Positions 7,517-14,084 of a DNA stretch of 19,109 bases are shown here, piece by piece (the stretch's first letter is position 1; the number at the start of each line of letters is the position of its first letter). A program made the position numbers and the translations under genes. The DNA comes from Amoebophilaceae bacterium UBA1467 (GTDB taxonomy: Bacteria > Bacteroidota > Bacteroidia > Cytophagales > Amoebophilaceae). The notes under the pieces were generated by a model. The model was given only the letters and a program-made list of their open reading frames with translations. It had not been told where the DNA came from and searched no databases. The DNA lies in assembly GCA_002325615.1 (NCBI GenBank), contig DCSL01000062.1:1-19109 (forward strand), given 5' to 3'.

Positions 7517-8380
7517 ATGAACAATGATATGTCCAGCAAAGCACTGTACTGGCAAGTATACCAGGCCCTCTTGCCGGCTATCCAACAAGCACAAGAATGT
7601 CAGGCCATTGCCCAGCGACTTTTGGGCCACTACTTTCAGCTAGATCCAGTACGCATAGCACTAGACGAACCCATCACTCTCTCTCCAGCCAAAAGTCAGT
7701 TATTGTCTGCAGCGATAGTGCGCCTCAACTGCCAAGAACCTATTCAATACGTTTTGGGCGAAGCACCTTTTCTAGGCAGAGATTTCCAGGTAAGCCCTGC
7801 GGTCTTGATTCCTAGGCCTGAAACAGAGGCTTTGGTCCAGTATATTATCGACAAGAATCCACAAGCAGGCGCGCGTGTGCTGGACATCGGTACGGGCAGT
7901 GGGTGCATAGCCATTACATTGCAACAAGCACTCTCCCAGGCCACCGTCCATGCTTTAGACGTCGCCCCAGAGGCGCTATACATGGCCCAAATCAATGCAA
8001 AAAGATTGGGCGCGACAGTGCACTTTATACAAGCAGACATATTGCACGAACGGCTGCCTGCTCAGCACTGGGACATCATAGTCAGCAATCCTCCTTATGT
8101 ACGTATCGCTGAGCAACAACAAATGCAGCACCGCGTGCTAGCTTATGAGCCTGCCAAAGCGCTCTTCGTACCTGACGCGCAACCCTTAATTTTTTACGAA
8201 AAGATTGTTGCTTTGGCGCCCCAGTACCTCGCCCCAGCGGGCAAGCTCTACCTGGAAATCAACGAAGCATTTGGTGCAGCAGTAGCCAGTTTACTCATCC
8301 ATGCCGGTTTTGAGACAGTCTGCATCAGGCAAGACTTACACGGAAAGGATAGGTGGGTAGCAGGTACCTTGGGTACTTAG
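7517..8380 (+). CDS. prmC: Peptide chain release factor N5-glutamine methyltransferase
   Basis: Methylates the Gln of the GGQ motif in release factors using S-adenosylmethionine, which speeds translation termination. The 287 residues have an N-terminal helical substrate domain (about 1-75), the conserved PIQYVLGEAPFLGRDF and LIPRPETEALV segments (about 75-107), SAM motif I VLDIGTGSGCIAI at 121-133, an acidic SAM-binding residue in HALDVAPEAL, and the catalytic NPPY at 191-194. ATG 7517 is used; ATG 7529, four codons later, would also fit, and neither has a clear Shine-Dalgarno sequence. It is followed after 46 nt by the DUF6048-type gene on the same strand, so the two may be cotranscribed. 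Confidence 0.95.
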   Translation: MNNDMSSKALYWQVYQALLPAIQQAQECQAIAQRLLGHYFQLDPVRIALDEPITLSPAKSQLLSAAIVRLNCQEPIQYVLGEAPFLGRDFQVSPAVLIPRPETEALVQYIIDKNPQAGARVLDIGTGSGCIAITLQQALSQATVHALDVAPEALYMAQINAKRLGATVHFIQADILHERLPAQHWDIIVSNPPYVRIAEQQQMQHRVLAYEPAKALFVPDAQPLIFYEKIVALAPQYLAPAGKLYLEINEAFGAAVASLLIHAGFETVCIRQDLHGKDRWVAGTLGT

Positions 8381-8426
8381 ACTGGGCATCACACTGGAAG
8401 CATTAATTTCACTTAACTTTACGTTC

Positions 8427-9347
8427 ATGCAACTCGGGTCAAAACATTTCTTTTTCTCCAGATTGGTTTTGCTGTGCTTAGCGATGTTGCTGGGGGTACA
8501 CGCCGCTGCATGGGCGACTCCATTGGGCAAGAAGAACCCAAGGGAAAAAACAACTCAGTACCCTACAAGGAAATATTCCAGTAAGATTCAAAAAAACAAC
8601 CACCCACTTCAAAAAACAACTCCAGCTACTCCTGATACTAAAGACCCCAAACCCTCTCCCCTAAAAAAACCCACGCTGCTCAAGCCAGCGACAAGAATAC
8701 AAGAAGATCCGTTGGTGCGTTTGGATACGCTAGTTGTTAAGCAACACATCACGCAAGCCCCTTACGTCCCTTGGGTCCAGACCATTGGTGTGGCGGTAGA
8801 CTACGGAAGGCTGACTATGATTTTTTTTACCAAAAAAGCACACAGGTACGCAGGCAGCCTGAGCATTTTGTTTAGAAAAAACATACAACTTTCAGGCATA
8901 TTGGGGTATCAAAAACTTGTTCAAGAACGTAGCATGGGCAACAGCAGCGGCTACACGGTAGCCGGCTATTATGGTAATATTGGCTTAGACTACTTTGTGT
9001 TTTATAACCCACGCAACAACCTCTATGCAGGACTGCGCTATGGTAGGAGTCGTTGTAAGAACAGCACAACGCCGGCATCTCCCGCTGAGCAAGTCATCAA
9101 CAAAAATTTATCAGCCTCCTGGTGGGAACTGGTCATCGGTTCTGAGCACCAGCTCTTCAGTAGTTTGGGCCTTTATGCTGGTCTCATTGTCCACTTTAGG
9201 GGATTGGGAAGTTTTGAAAAGTTTGAGCCAGCCACCAACTATATTGTACCAGGCTATGGGCGCAGTGTTCAAAACATATCTCCATCACTCACTCTGTACA
9301 TCAAGTACCAAATATCATTTCTAGAAAAGAAAATCACCTTTAATTAG
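8427..9347 (+). CDS. DUF6048-type outer-membrane beta-barrel protein
   Basis: The 306-residue protein has a signal peptide with a hydrophobic core at about 8-27 and a likely cleavage after AWA at 28-30. A Lys/Pro/Thr-rich linker follows (about 34-95) with little predicted structure. The remainder, about 115-299, alternates aromatic and small residues as in beta strands: GVAVDYGRL, GYYGNIGLDYFVFYN, NLYAGLRYGRS, ASWWELVIGSE at 230-240, IVPGYGRS near 273-280 and LYIKYQISF at the end. The ASWWEL..GSE and PGYGR wording recalls the DUF6048 family of Bacteroidota outer-membrane proteins, whose function is unknown. The call is from memory of the family and is not a search result. Function cannot be stated. 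Confidence 0.75.
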   Translation: MQLGSKHFFFSRLVLLCLAMLLGVHAAAWATPLGKKNPREKTTQYPTRKYSSKIQKNNHPLQKTTPATPDTKDPKPSPLKKPTLLKPATRIQEDPLVRLDTLVVKQHITQAPYVPWVQTIGVAVDYGRLTMIFFTKKAHRYAGSLSILFRKNIQLSGILGYQKLVQERSMGNSSGYTVAGYYGNIGLDYFVFYNPRNNLYAGLRYGRSRCKNSTTPASPAEQVINKNLSASWWELVIGSEHQLFSSLGLYAGLIVHFRGLGSFEKFEPATNYIVPGYGRSVQNISPSLTLYIKYQISFLEKKITFN

Positions 9348-9420
9348 CCATTGGGGGGGAAGGAAGTAGGCGAATGCCCTGCCGATTGCCATGCAGCACC
9401 GTGGCAAAATCTCACAATCC
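9348..9420. other. Short flank left of the IS with an outward-facing IS-like end
   Basis: The stretch follows the DUF6048-type gene. At 9401-9413 the minus strand reads GAGATTTTGCCAC, similar to the element's own terminus (GAGATTATTGCAA) but facing the other way, with 7 nt between the two. It may be the end of a second, mostly lost element. The facing ends also form a small hairpin, AATCTC (9409-9414) with GAGATT (9421-9426). Confidence 0.35.
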
Positions 9421-9444
9421 GAGATTATTGCAAAAGTATTCATA
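9421..9444 (+). repeat. IS left inverted repeat
   Basis: Starts GAGATTATTGCAAAAGTA and continues TTCATA; it pairs with the right repeat at 22 of 24 positions. A second, weaker end-like motif (GAGACCATTGCAGAATAG) lies just inside at 9449-9466. Confidence 0.8.
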
Positions 9445-9549
9445 AACTGAGACCATTGCAGAATAGTTGCCAGTTGGCTCGCACTTTTTTGGAGGCTTAT
9501 TGAGAAACCTTTCTGGTGCATCGGGCTCCTATGGGGGGCACATCACCCC

Positions 9550-10285
9550 TTAATAGGCGTTTATTTTCTCACTTTTATTGTGCCTGGGACATAAAATAAT
9601 CCCAGGGAGCCTATATAAGTTGTACGCCAAGGCCTCCAACACATGCTGGCCGTGCGTCTTCACCAGGCCTACATAGCGAGCCGTTAGCCCCCAACCAACA
9701 CTTGATACTCCCCAACACCCGCTCTATTTTATACCACTTCCTGTAGGCTTTGCGCTGTATACCATTGCGTAGTCCTCTGCTATTGAGCAGGACTTCATTG
9801 CTCTGAGAACAGTAGCCCTTGTCGGCCAGTACACGGCTCCCTACAAGGAGGCTCACCTTACGCAGACATTCCCCTACATACTGGCATCATGCGCGTCAGC
9901 CGCTGTCGTATGGACGGCCAAGACCAAGCCCTGCTTGGCCTCAGCGAGGACTTGTAGTCCTACTGTAGTTGATCCTCATTTTTTACCAGAATGCCTGCTG
10001 GTCTACTCCGGCCTGTACAGAACGCTGCATGTGTTCCTTGATCTTCTATACCATAGTCACTCAAGGTGTACCAGGTCTGGAGTAAGGTCCTCTTCAAGAG
10101 GACTAGCGCTGGGTAGGCTTTTATTCCTTTCTTTGACTGGCCTGTGGGATAATACTTTTCCAGTACATGGGTAACAGCCTCCCAATGGATCGGTTCGGCT
10201 ATCTGCTTAAGAACACACGCTTGGTCTTTCTTTTCTCTACGTAGTAAATTGTATAGCTAATGGGTTGAGAGGGTTTAATAGGCAT
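9550..10285 (-). pseudogene. IS5-family transposase remnant with several frameshifts
   Basis: Read on the minus strand, the gene starts at ATG 10285-10283 (MPIKPSQPISYTIYYVEK), then shifts frame into AEPIHWEAVTHVLEKYYPTG and LVLLKRTLLQTWYTLSDYGI, typical of IS5 N-terminal regions. After a TAG and another frame change comes STTVGLQVLAEAKQGLVLAV. A third frame gives VLADKGYCSQSNEVLLNSRG and YRKWYKIERVLGSIKCW, containing the second Asp (ADKGY) and the Glu (IERVLGS) of a DDE triad. The last frame ends NLYRLPGIIL and stops at TAA 9552-9550. The segment with the first catalytic Asp is not intact, and part of the region before the Glu motif seems deleted. At least three frameshifts plus stops make it inactive. 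Confidence 0.85.
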
Positions 10286-10367
10286 GCAGGGTTTAGTTTT
10301 GAAGGTATGGACTGATAAGAAATATCAATAGTTAGCTTTGTGGCTCAGGCCCGTCCCTGCTGTGATC

Positions 10368-10391
10368 TATAAGTACTTTTGCAATAATCTC
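10368..10391 (-). repeat. IS right inverted repeat
   Basis: The reverse complement starts GAGATTATTGCAAAAGTA and continues CTTATA, matching the left repeat at 22 of 24 positions. It lies about 80 nt upstream of the transposase start. Confidence 0.8.
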
Positions 10392-10441
10392 ACAAAATTC
10401 TAAAAACGTCCGGTTACAGGCTATGAAAAGGATCTCATCTT

Positions 10442-10449
10442 TACCTTTG
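10442..10449 (+). promoter_or_regulatory. Possible Bacteroidota -7 element (TAnnTTTG) upstream of the GH3-like gene
   Basis: TACCTTTG matches TAnnTTTG exactly and lies about 80 nt before the ATG at 10531. No TTTG -33 partner is seen at the expected distance, so the call is weak. Confidence 0.25.
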
Positions 10450-10530
10450 CAATTGTAACGTAACGATCTGTATATGTAACGAAGAATGAAATTGCCTTCA
10501 ACTAACTCACGTCTGTCTTAAAGGTACCCT

Positions 10531-12039
10531 ATGGCTTTACCATCCCTATTCAGCAAACCCGTAGCTACTTGGGTGGTCTGCCAACAACGCCGGTGGAGCC
10601 AAAACCCTGTAGTCACCCAGCATCGAGTCTTCAAGCAACTGATTACGAGTGCCCGAAATACATTCTTTGGCCAGGAGCACCGTTTCAATACGATTCGGAA
10701 TTATACAGATTTCAAGGCTTGTGTACCTGTCAGAGACTATGAAGGCATGACTGCTTACATCGACAAGATCAAAGCAGGAGAAAGTAACATACTGTGGCCA
10801 GGTAAACCCCTGTACCTGGCAAAAACTTCCGGCACTACCTCAGGGAGTAAGTACATTCCCATTACCAAGGCCTCCATGCCCCACCACCTGCATGCAGCCC
10901 GAAACACCTTGCTCAACTACATCCATGAAACAGGCAAAGCAGCATTCTTAGCCAAGAAAATGCTCTTCTTGTCGGGCAGTCCGCAGCTAGACAGTGTAGG
11001 AGGCATTCCTACCGGTAGACTGTCAGGAATTGTTAATCACCATGTGCCAGCTTATTTACAACACAACCACCTGCCAAGCTATGCCACCAACTGTGTGGAA
11101 GACTGGGAGGCCAAGGTAGATGCTGTTGTTGCGGAAACACTACCAGCCAAGATGGGCTTGATGGCTGGCATTCCACCTTGGGTACAAATGTACTTGGACA
11201 AGCTCCAGCAACGTACCGGCCGGCTTATTAAAGATATCTTCCCAGATCTCTCTTTGTTGGTCCATGGGGGTGTTAACTTCGCACCCTATCGTGCCAAGCT
11301 CTTCGATACCGTCGGCAAGCCTATGGATACCATCGAGACCTATCCTGCTTCAGAGGGTTTTATTGCTTTTCAGGATTCGCAACAAACAGAAGGGTTGTTG
11401 CTGCAGCTGAACAGTGGCATATTTTTTGAATTCGTCCCTGTCAACGAGTATTTCGGAGAAAGTCCTACTAGACTGGGCATTACAGAAGTGACAATGGGTG
11501 TTGACTATGCGGTCATCCTGAGCACCAATGCAGGGCTATGGGCTTACTCTCTGGGCGATACGGTCAGGTTTGTATCTACGGATCCTTACAGAATCGTTGT
11601 GACTGGGCGTATCAAACATTTTATCTCTGCATTTGGGGAGCATGTCATTGCAGAGGAGGTAGAAACGGCCATGCAGCATACACTGGCTAAGCACTCCGAA
11701 ACTGTATTGACTGAGTTTACGGTGGCTCCACAGGTAAGCACGCAGCCAGGTGTTCCTTCTTACCATGAGTGGCTGATTGAGTTTTCCCATCCACCGCAAA
11801 GGATACCGGCCTTTGCACAAGATTTGGAACAAGAGCTACGCCGATTGAATACTTATTACAATGACTTGGTGGCAGGCAAAGTCTTGCAGTCCCTCCAGAT
11901 TACACAACTTACCAGGGGTGCTTTTAAACAACACATGCAAGCAGAAAACAAGCTAGGTGGACAAAACAAGGTAGTGCACCTGGCCAATGACCGTGCCCTA
12001 GCCGATGCGCTCCTTGCCCACAAAGTGTCGGTCTCATGA
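10531..12039 (+). CDS. GH3-family acyl-adenylate/amide synthetase homologue
   Basis: The 502 residues belong to the bacterial branch of the GH3 (auxin-responsive promoter) family within the firefly-luciferase-like adenylating superfamily. Plant members adenylate jasmonate, auxin or benzoates and join them to amino acids; the bacterial substrate is unknown. Visible ATP-binding motifs are LAKTSGTTSGSKYIPIT (97-112, P-loop-like TSGTTSG at 99-105), YPASEG at 271-276 and YSLGDTVRF at 339-347, followed by TGRIKHFISAFGEHV (358-372), the hinge to the C-terminal lid. The N-terminus (FSKPVATWVV...NPVVTQHRVFKQLI) is typical of Bacteroidota members, supporting ATG 10531. The gene follows the IS scar and precedes rseP after a gap of about 190 nt; no pathway partner is adjacent. 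Confidence 0.88.
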   Translation: MALPSLFSKPVATWVVCQQRRWSQNPVVTQHRVFKQLITSARNTFFGQEHRFNTIRNYTDFKACVPVRDYEGMTAYIDKIKAGESNILWPGKPLYLAKTSGTTSGSKYIPITKASMPHHLHAARNTLLNYIHETGKAAFLAKKMLFLSGSPQLDSVGGIPTGRLSGIVNHHVPAYLQHNHLPSYATNCVEDWEAKVDAVVAETLPAKMGLMAGIPPWVQMYLDKLQQRTGRLIKDIFPDLSLLVHGGVNFAPYRAKLFDTVGKPMDTIETYPASEGFIAFQDSQQTEGLLLQLNSGIFFEFVPVNEYFGESPTRLGITEVTMGVDYAVILSTNAGLWAYSLGDTVRFVSTDPYRIVVTGRIKHFISAFGEHVIAEEVETAMQHTLAKHSETVLTEFTVAPQVSTQPGVPSYHEWLIEFSHPPQRIPAFAQDLEQELRRLNTYYNDLVAGKVLQSLQITQLTRGAFKQHMQAENKLGGQNKVVHLANDRALADALLAHKVSVS

Positions 12040-12134
12040 GTTTTTCCTGAGCTCAGCATAGGGATAGAAGTTGACGGTGACACCCGAGTGCTAACAGAGA
12101 AGTGGCAGGCATAGCCAAAGAACACAAGCGTAGG

Positions 12135-12160
12135 ATGCCGCAAGCTAAAAATAGCGGCAT
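12135..12160 (+). other. Hairpin between the GH3-like gene and rseP
   Basis: ATGCCGC (12135-12141) and GCGGCAT (12154-12160) form a perfect 7-bp stem with a 12-nt A-rich loop. No T-run follows, so it is not a standard terminator; it lies 69 nt before the rseP ATG. Confidence 0.35.
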
Positions 12161-12229
12161 ATTTGCTTGGCATAGACACCATACGATAACTTGCAGCCTT
12201 TTCAGGAACTTTCAGATAACAGTAGAGCC

Positions 12230-13543
12230 ATGGGAATTTTAGCTATGATTGTTCAGTTTTTATTGGGCCTATCCATTATTGTTGGGCTACATGAGCTGGG
12301 GCATCTGCTCTTTGCCAAGCTTTTTGGCATGCGGGTAGAAAGCTACGCCATTGGCTTCCCCCCCAAACTTTTTCGGTTCACATGGGGAGAAACTGAGTAC
12401 TCCGTGGGTGCCATCCCCTTAGGCGGAGCAGTAAAGATTGCAGGCATGATCGATGAATCGCTTGACACCGCTAGCCTGGCCAGGACACCACAGCCTTGGG
12501 AGTTCCGGGCCAAACCTGCTTGGCAACGACTGGTAGTCATGTTGGGGGGTATTTTTTTCAACATGATCAGTGGCATCCTCATTTACACAGCCCTCACCTT
12601 TGCTCTGGGCGATATATACCTGCCCAAAAAGGAGGTCAACAAACATGGCATTGTACCTAATGCTATAGGCAGCAGCCTGGGCTTTCAAGAAGGAGATCAA
12701 ATCATCAACATCAATGGCCGAGATTTCGAAAAGTTTGCTGACGTGCTGAAGCCCTATACCCTACTGGCAGCAAACAGCTACTACACAGTGCTACGAAATG
12801 GAGAAATGGTACGCATCGATATTCCAGCTGACTTTATAGAAAAGTTGTCAGAACTCAAAGGACAGGGAGATTTTGTGACTCCTAGGGTGCCTTTTACGGT
12901 AGGACAAGTGCAACAGCAAAGTGGTGCCGCCCAGGCTGGGCTACAACCTGGCGATCAGATTGTTGAAGTGGCCGGCAGGGTTACGGTCTACTTTCACCAA
13001 CTCCAAGAGACACTGGAAGAAAACGCAGGGAAGCAAGTCCTCATCCGCTACGTACGAGCAGGTGTCACACAGGCTACTACCGCCGAAGTCAGTGAAGCAG
13101 GAAAACTAGGGTTTCAGCCCAAGATGCTCCTTGCATATGAAAAAAGAAGCTATAGTATAGGCCAATCCATTGCCGTAGGCACCTTGAGGGCTTTTGAGGT
13201 AATTAGGACCAATGTAGTGGCCTTGGGCAAGGTACTTGTCGGGCAGCTTTCGCCAACTAAGTCTCTGAGTGGGCCCATTGGTATTGCCCAGGTCTTTGGT
13301 AAAAGCTTTGATTGGATCCAATTTTGGAATATTACAGGCTTTTTGTCCCTGGCCTTGGCCTTTACTAATCTCTTGCCTATTCCTGCCTTAGATGGGGGAC
13401 ATACTGTGTGGATTATGTATGAAATGGTCACAGGCCGGCGACCCTCAGATAAATTCTTGGAAACTGCACAAAAGATTGGCATGGGTATTTTACTCTTCTT
13501 GATTGGCTACGCCGTCGTTAATGATCTGTATAAGCTCCTTTAG
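12230..13543 (+). CDS. rseP: Site-2 (intramembrane) zinc metalloprotease RseP
   Basis: Membrane protease of the M50 family that cuts within transmembrane segments, for example in anti-sigma factors or remnant signal peptides. From ATG 12230 it has 437 residues: first transmembrane helix with the zinc motif HELGH at 21-25, GGAVKIAGM near 65-73, a second hydrophobic helix (about 99-126), a PDZ-like domain (about 144-200), a second PDZ (about 222-295, GLQPGDQIVEV), and the C-terminal helices with NLLPIPALDGGH (about 380-391), which supplies the third zinc ligand Asp. The frame also opens at an upstream TTG (12191), but the MGILAMIVQF start puts the hydrophobic helix at the N-terminus as expected. 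It stands alone between the GH3-like gene and the lon region. Confidence 0.95.
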   Translation: MGILAMIVQFLLGLSIIVGLHELGHLLFAKLFGMRVESYAIGFPPKLFRFTWGETEYSVGAIPLGGAVKIAGMIDESLDTASLARTPQPWEFRAKPAWQRLVVMLGGIFFNMISGILIYTALTFALGDIYLPKKEVNKHGIVPNAIGSSLGFQEGDQIININGRDFEKFADVLKPYTLLAANSYYTVLRNGEMVRIDIPADFIEKLSELKGQGDFVTPRVPFTVGQVQQQSGAAQAGLQPGDQIVEVAGRVTVYFHQLQETLEENAGKQVLIRYVRAGVTQATTAEVSEAGKLGFQPKMLLAYEKRSYSIGQSIAVGTLRAFEVIRTNVVALGKVLVGQLSPTKSLSGPIGIAQVFGKSFDWIQFWNITGFLSLALAFTNLLPIPALDGGHTVWIMYEMVTGRRPSDKFLETAQKIGMGILLFLIGYAVVNDLYKLL

Positions 13544-13549
13544 AGCTTA
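13531..13549 (+). terminator. Hairpin overlapping the rseP stop, possible terminator
   Basis: TAAGCTC (13531-13537), loop cttta, and GAGCTTA (13543-13549) form a perfect 7-bp stem that includes the rseP stop codon. Only a short T-poor tail follows (cgcttctagtttcccc), so intrinsic termination would be weak. Confidence 0.4.
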
Positions 13550-14084
13550 CGCTTCTAGTTTCCCCTTAAAAAGGCCATTCCTGCCAAAAAGTACTTGTGC
13601 TGGCTCTATGTGTCCCCTGCCGGGGGCGTTACTTCTTAGCTACCCCACAAAAAGTCATCCCTGAGAGAAACCGGAACTACCATGGCTTGCTTGTAGACGC
13701 ACGCGCAGCAGACTCGCTTACCGTAGGCACGCCTCAGACAGTACCCCCTTTAGCAGTCTAACGCGGCGCCATACTAACGTTCCTTGTCCCGAGGTGGATC
13801 TTGGCTGGGGGCTTTGCCTAACAGGCCAGCAGTCTTTCTTTTTCTACAAGTTTTTGGACATGAATCAACAATTTCTTGCAATCTTTGTTGTGCTTTTACA
13901 AGCTATTTTTCAACGGCAAAGGTTACTATAGAAAAGCGTAACCAAGGTTTTCGCACTGCTTAGAGGCCAGCTACACTAGGCGCATCAACACCTACCAAAT
14001 ACAGCGAAGTTTACTTTGGCATGCCAATTGCAGATATAGTATTCACGCAGTTAGTTTGCTACCATCCCCTAATTTTTGATACGC
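13544..14084. other. 541-nt non-coding region upstream of lon
   Basis: No frame here looks coding, and I recognise no tRNA, tmRNA, RNase P or SRP RNA motif. Structure seen: a perfect 6-bp stem GGTTAC/GTAACC at 13921-13943 with an 11-nt loop, followed at once by AAGGTT, which could pair with the AACC of the stem as an alternative fold. A CIRCE-type heat-shock operator was looked for and not seen. It probably holds the lon promoter and a leader, and could hide a small RNA. Confidence 0.4.
13921..13943 (+). other. Stem-loop in the lon upstream region
   Basis: GGTTAC (13921-13926), loop of 11 nt, GTAACC (13938-13943), then AAGGTT. The two possible pairings of AACC are mutually exclusive. It lies about 140 nt before the lon ATG. 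Confidence 0.3.

Larger units (their letters stand above)
9421..10391 (-). mobile_element. Decayed IS5-family insertion sequence
   Basis: The element is bounded by a 24-nt inverted repeat with two mismatches (9421-9444 and 10368-10391), both starting GAGATTATTGCAAAAGTA when read inward. The outer GAGA..(A)TTGCAAAA style recalls IS5-family ends. Inside is a broken transposase on the minus strand. No clear target-site duplication is visible: the flanks read acaatcc on the left and acaaaat on the right. The element is about 970 bp and no longer able to encode a transposase. It separates the DUF6048-type gene from the GH3-like gene. Confidence 0.8.

Noticed and set aside
8414..8421. TAACTTTA as a -7 promoter element for the DUF6048-type gene
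   Set aside because: One mismatch to TAnnTTTG, no -33 partner, and it would place the transcript start at the ATG itself.
9321..9521. 66-codon minus-strand frame between the DUF6048-type gene and the IS
   Set aside because: It crosses the IS terminus and shows no similarity I recognise; likely chance.
12047..12056. CTGAGCTCAG palindrome after the GH3-like gene, considered as a terminator
   Set aside because: A perfect palindrome has no loop and no T-run follows. It is not a plausible stem-loop.
12191..12229. Upstream TTG start for rseP adding 13 residues
   Set aside because: The added residues are polar and would push the conserved N-terminal helix with HELGH inward; ATG 12230 fits the family.
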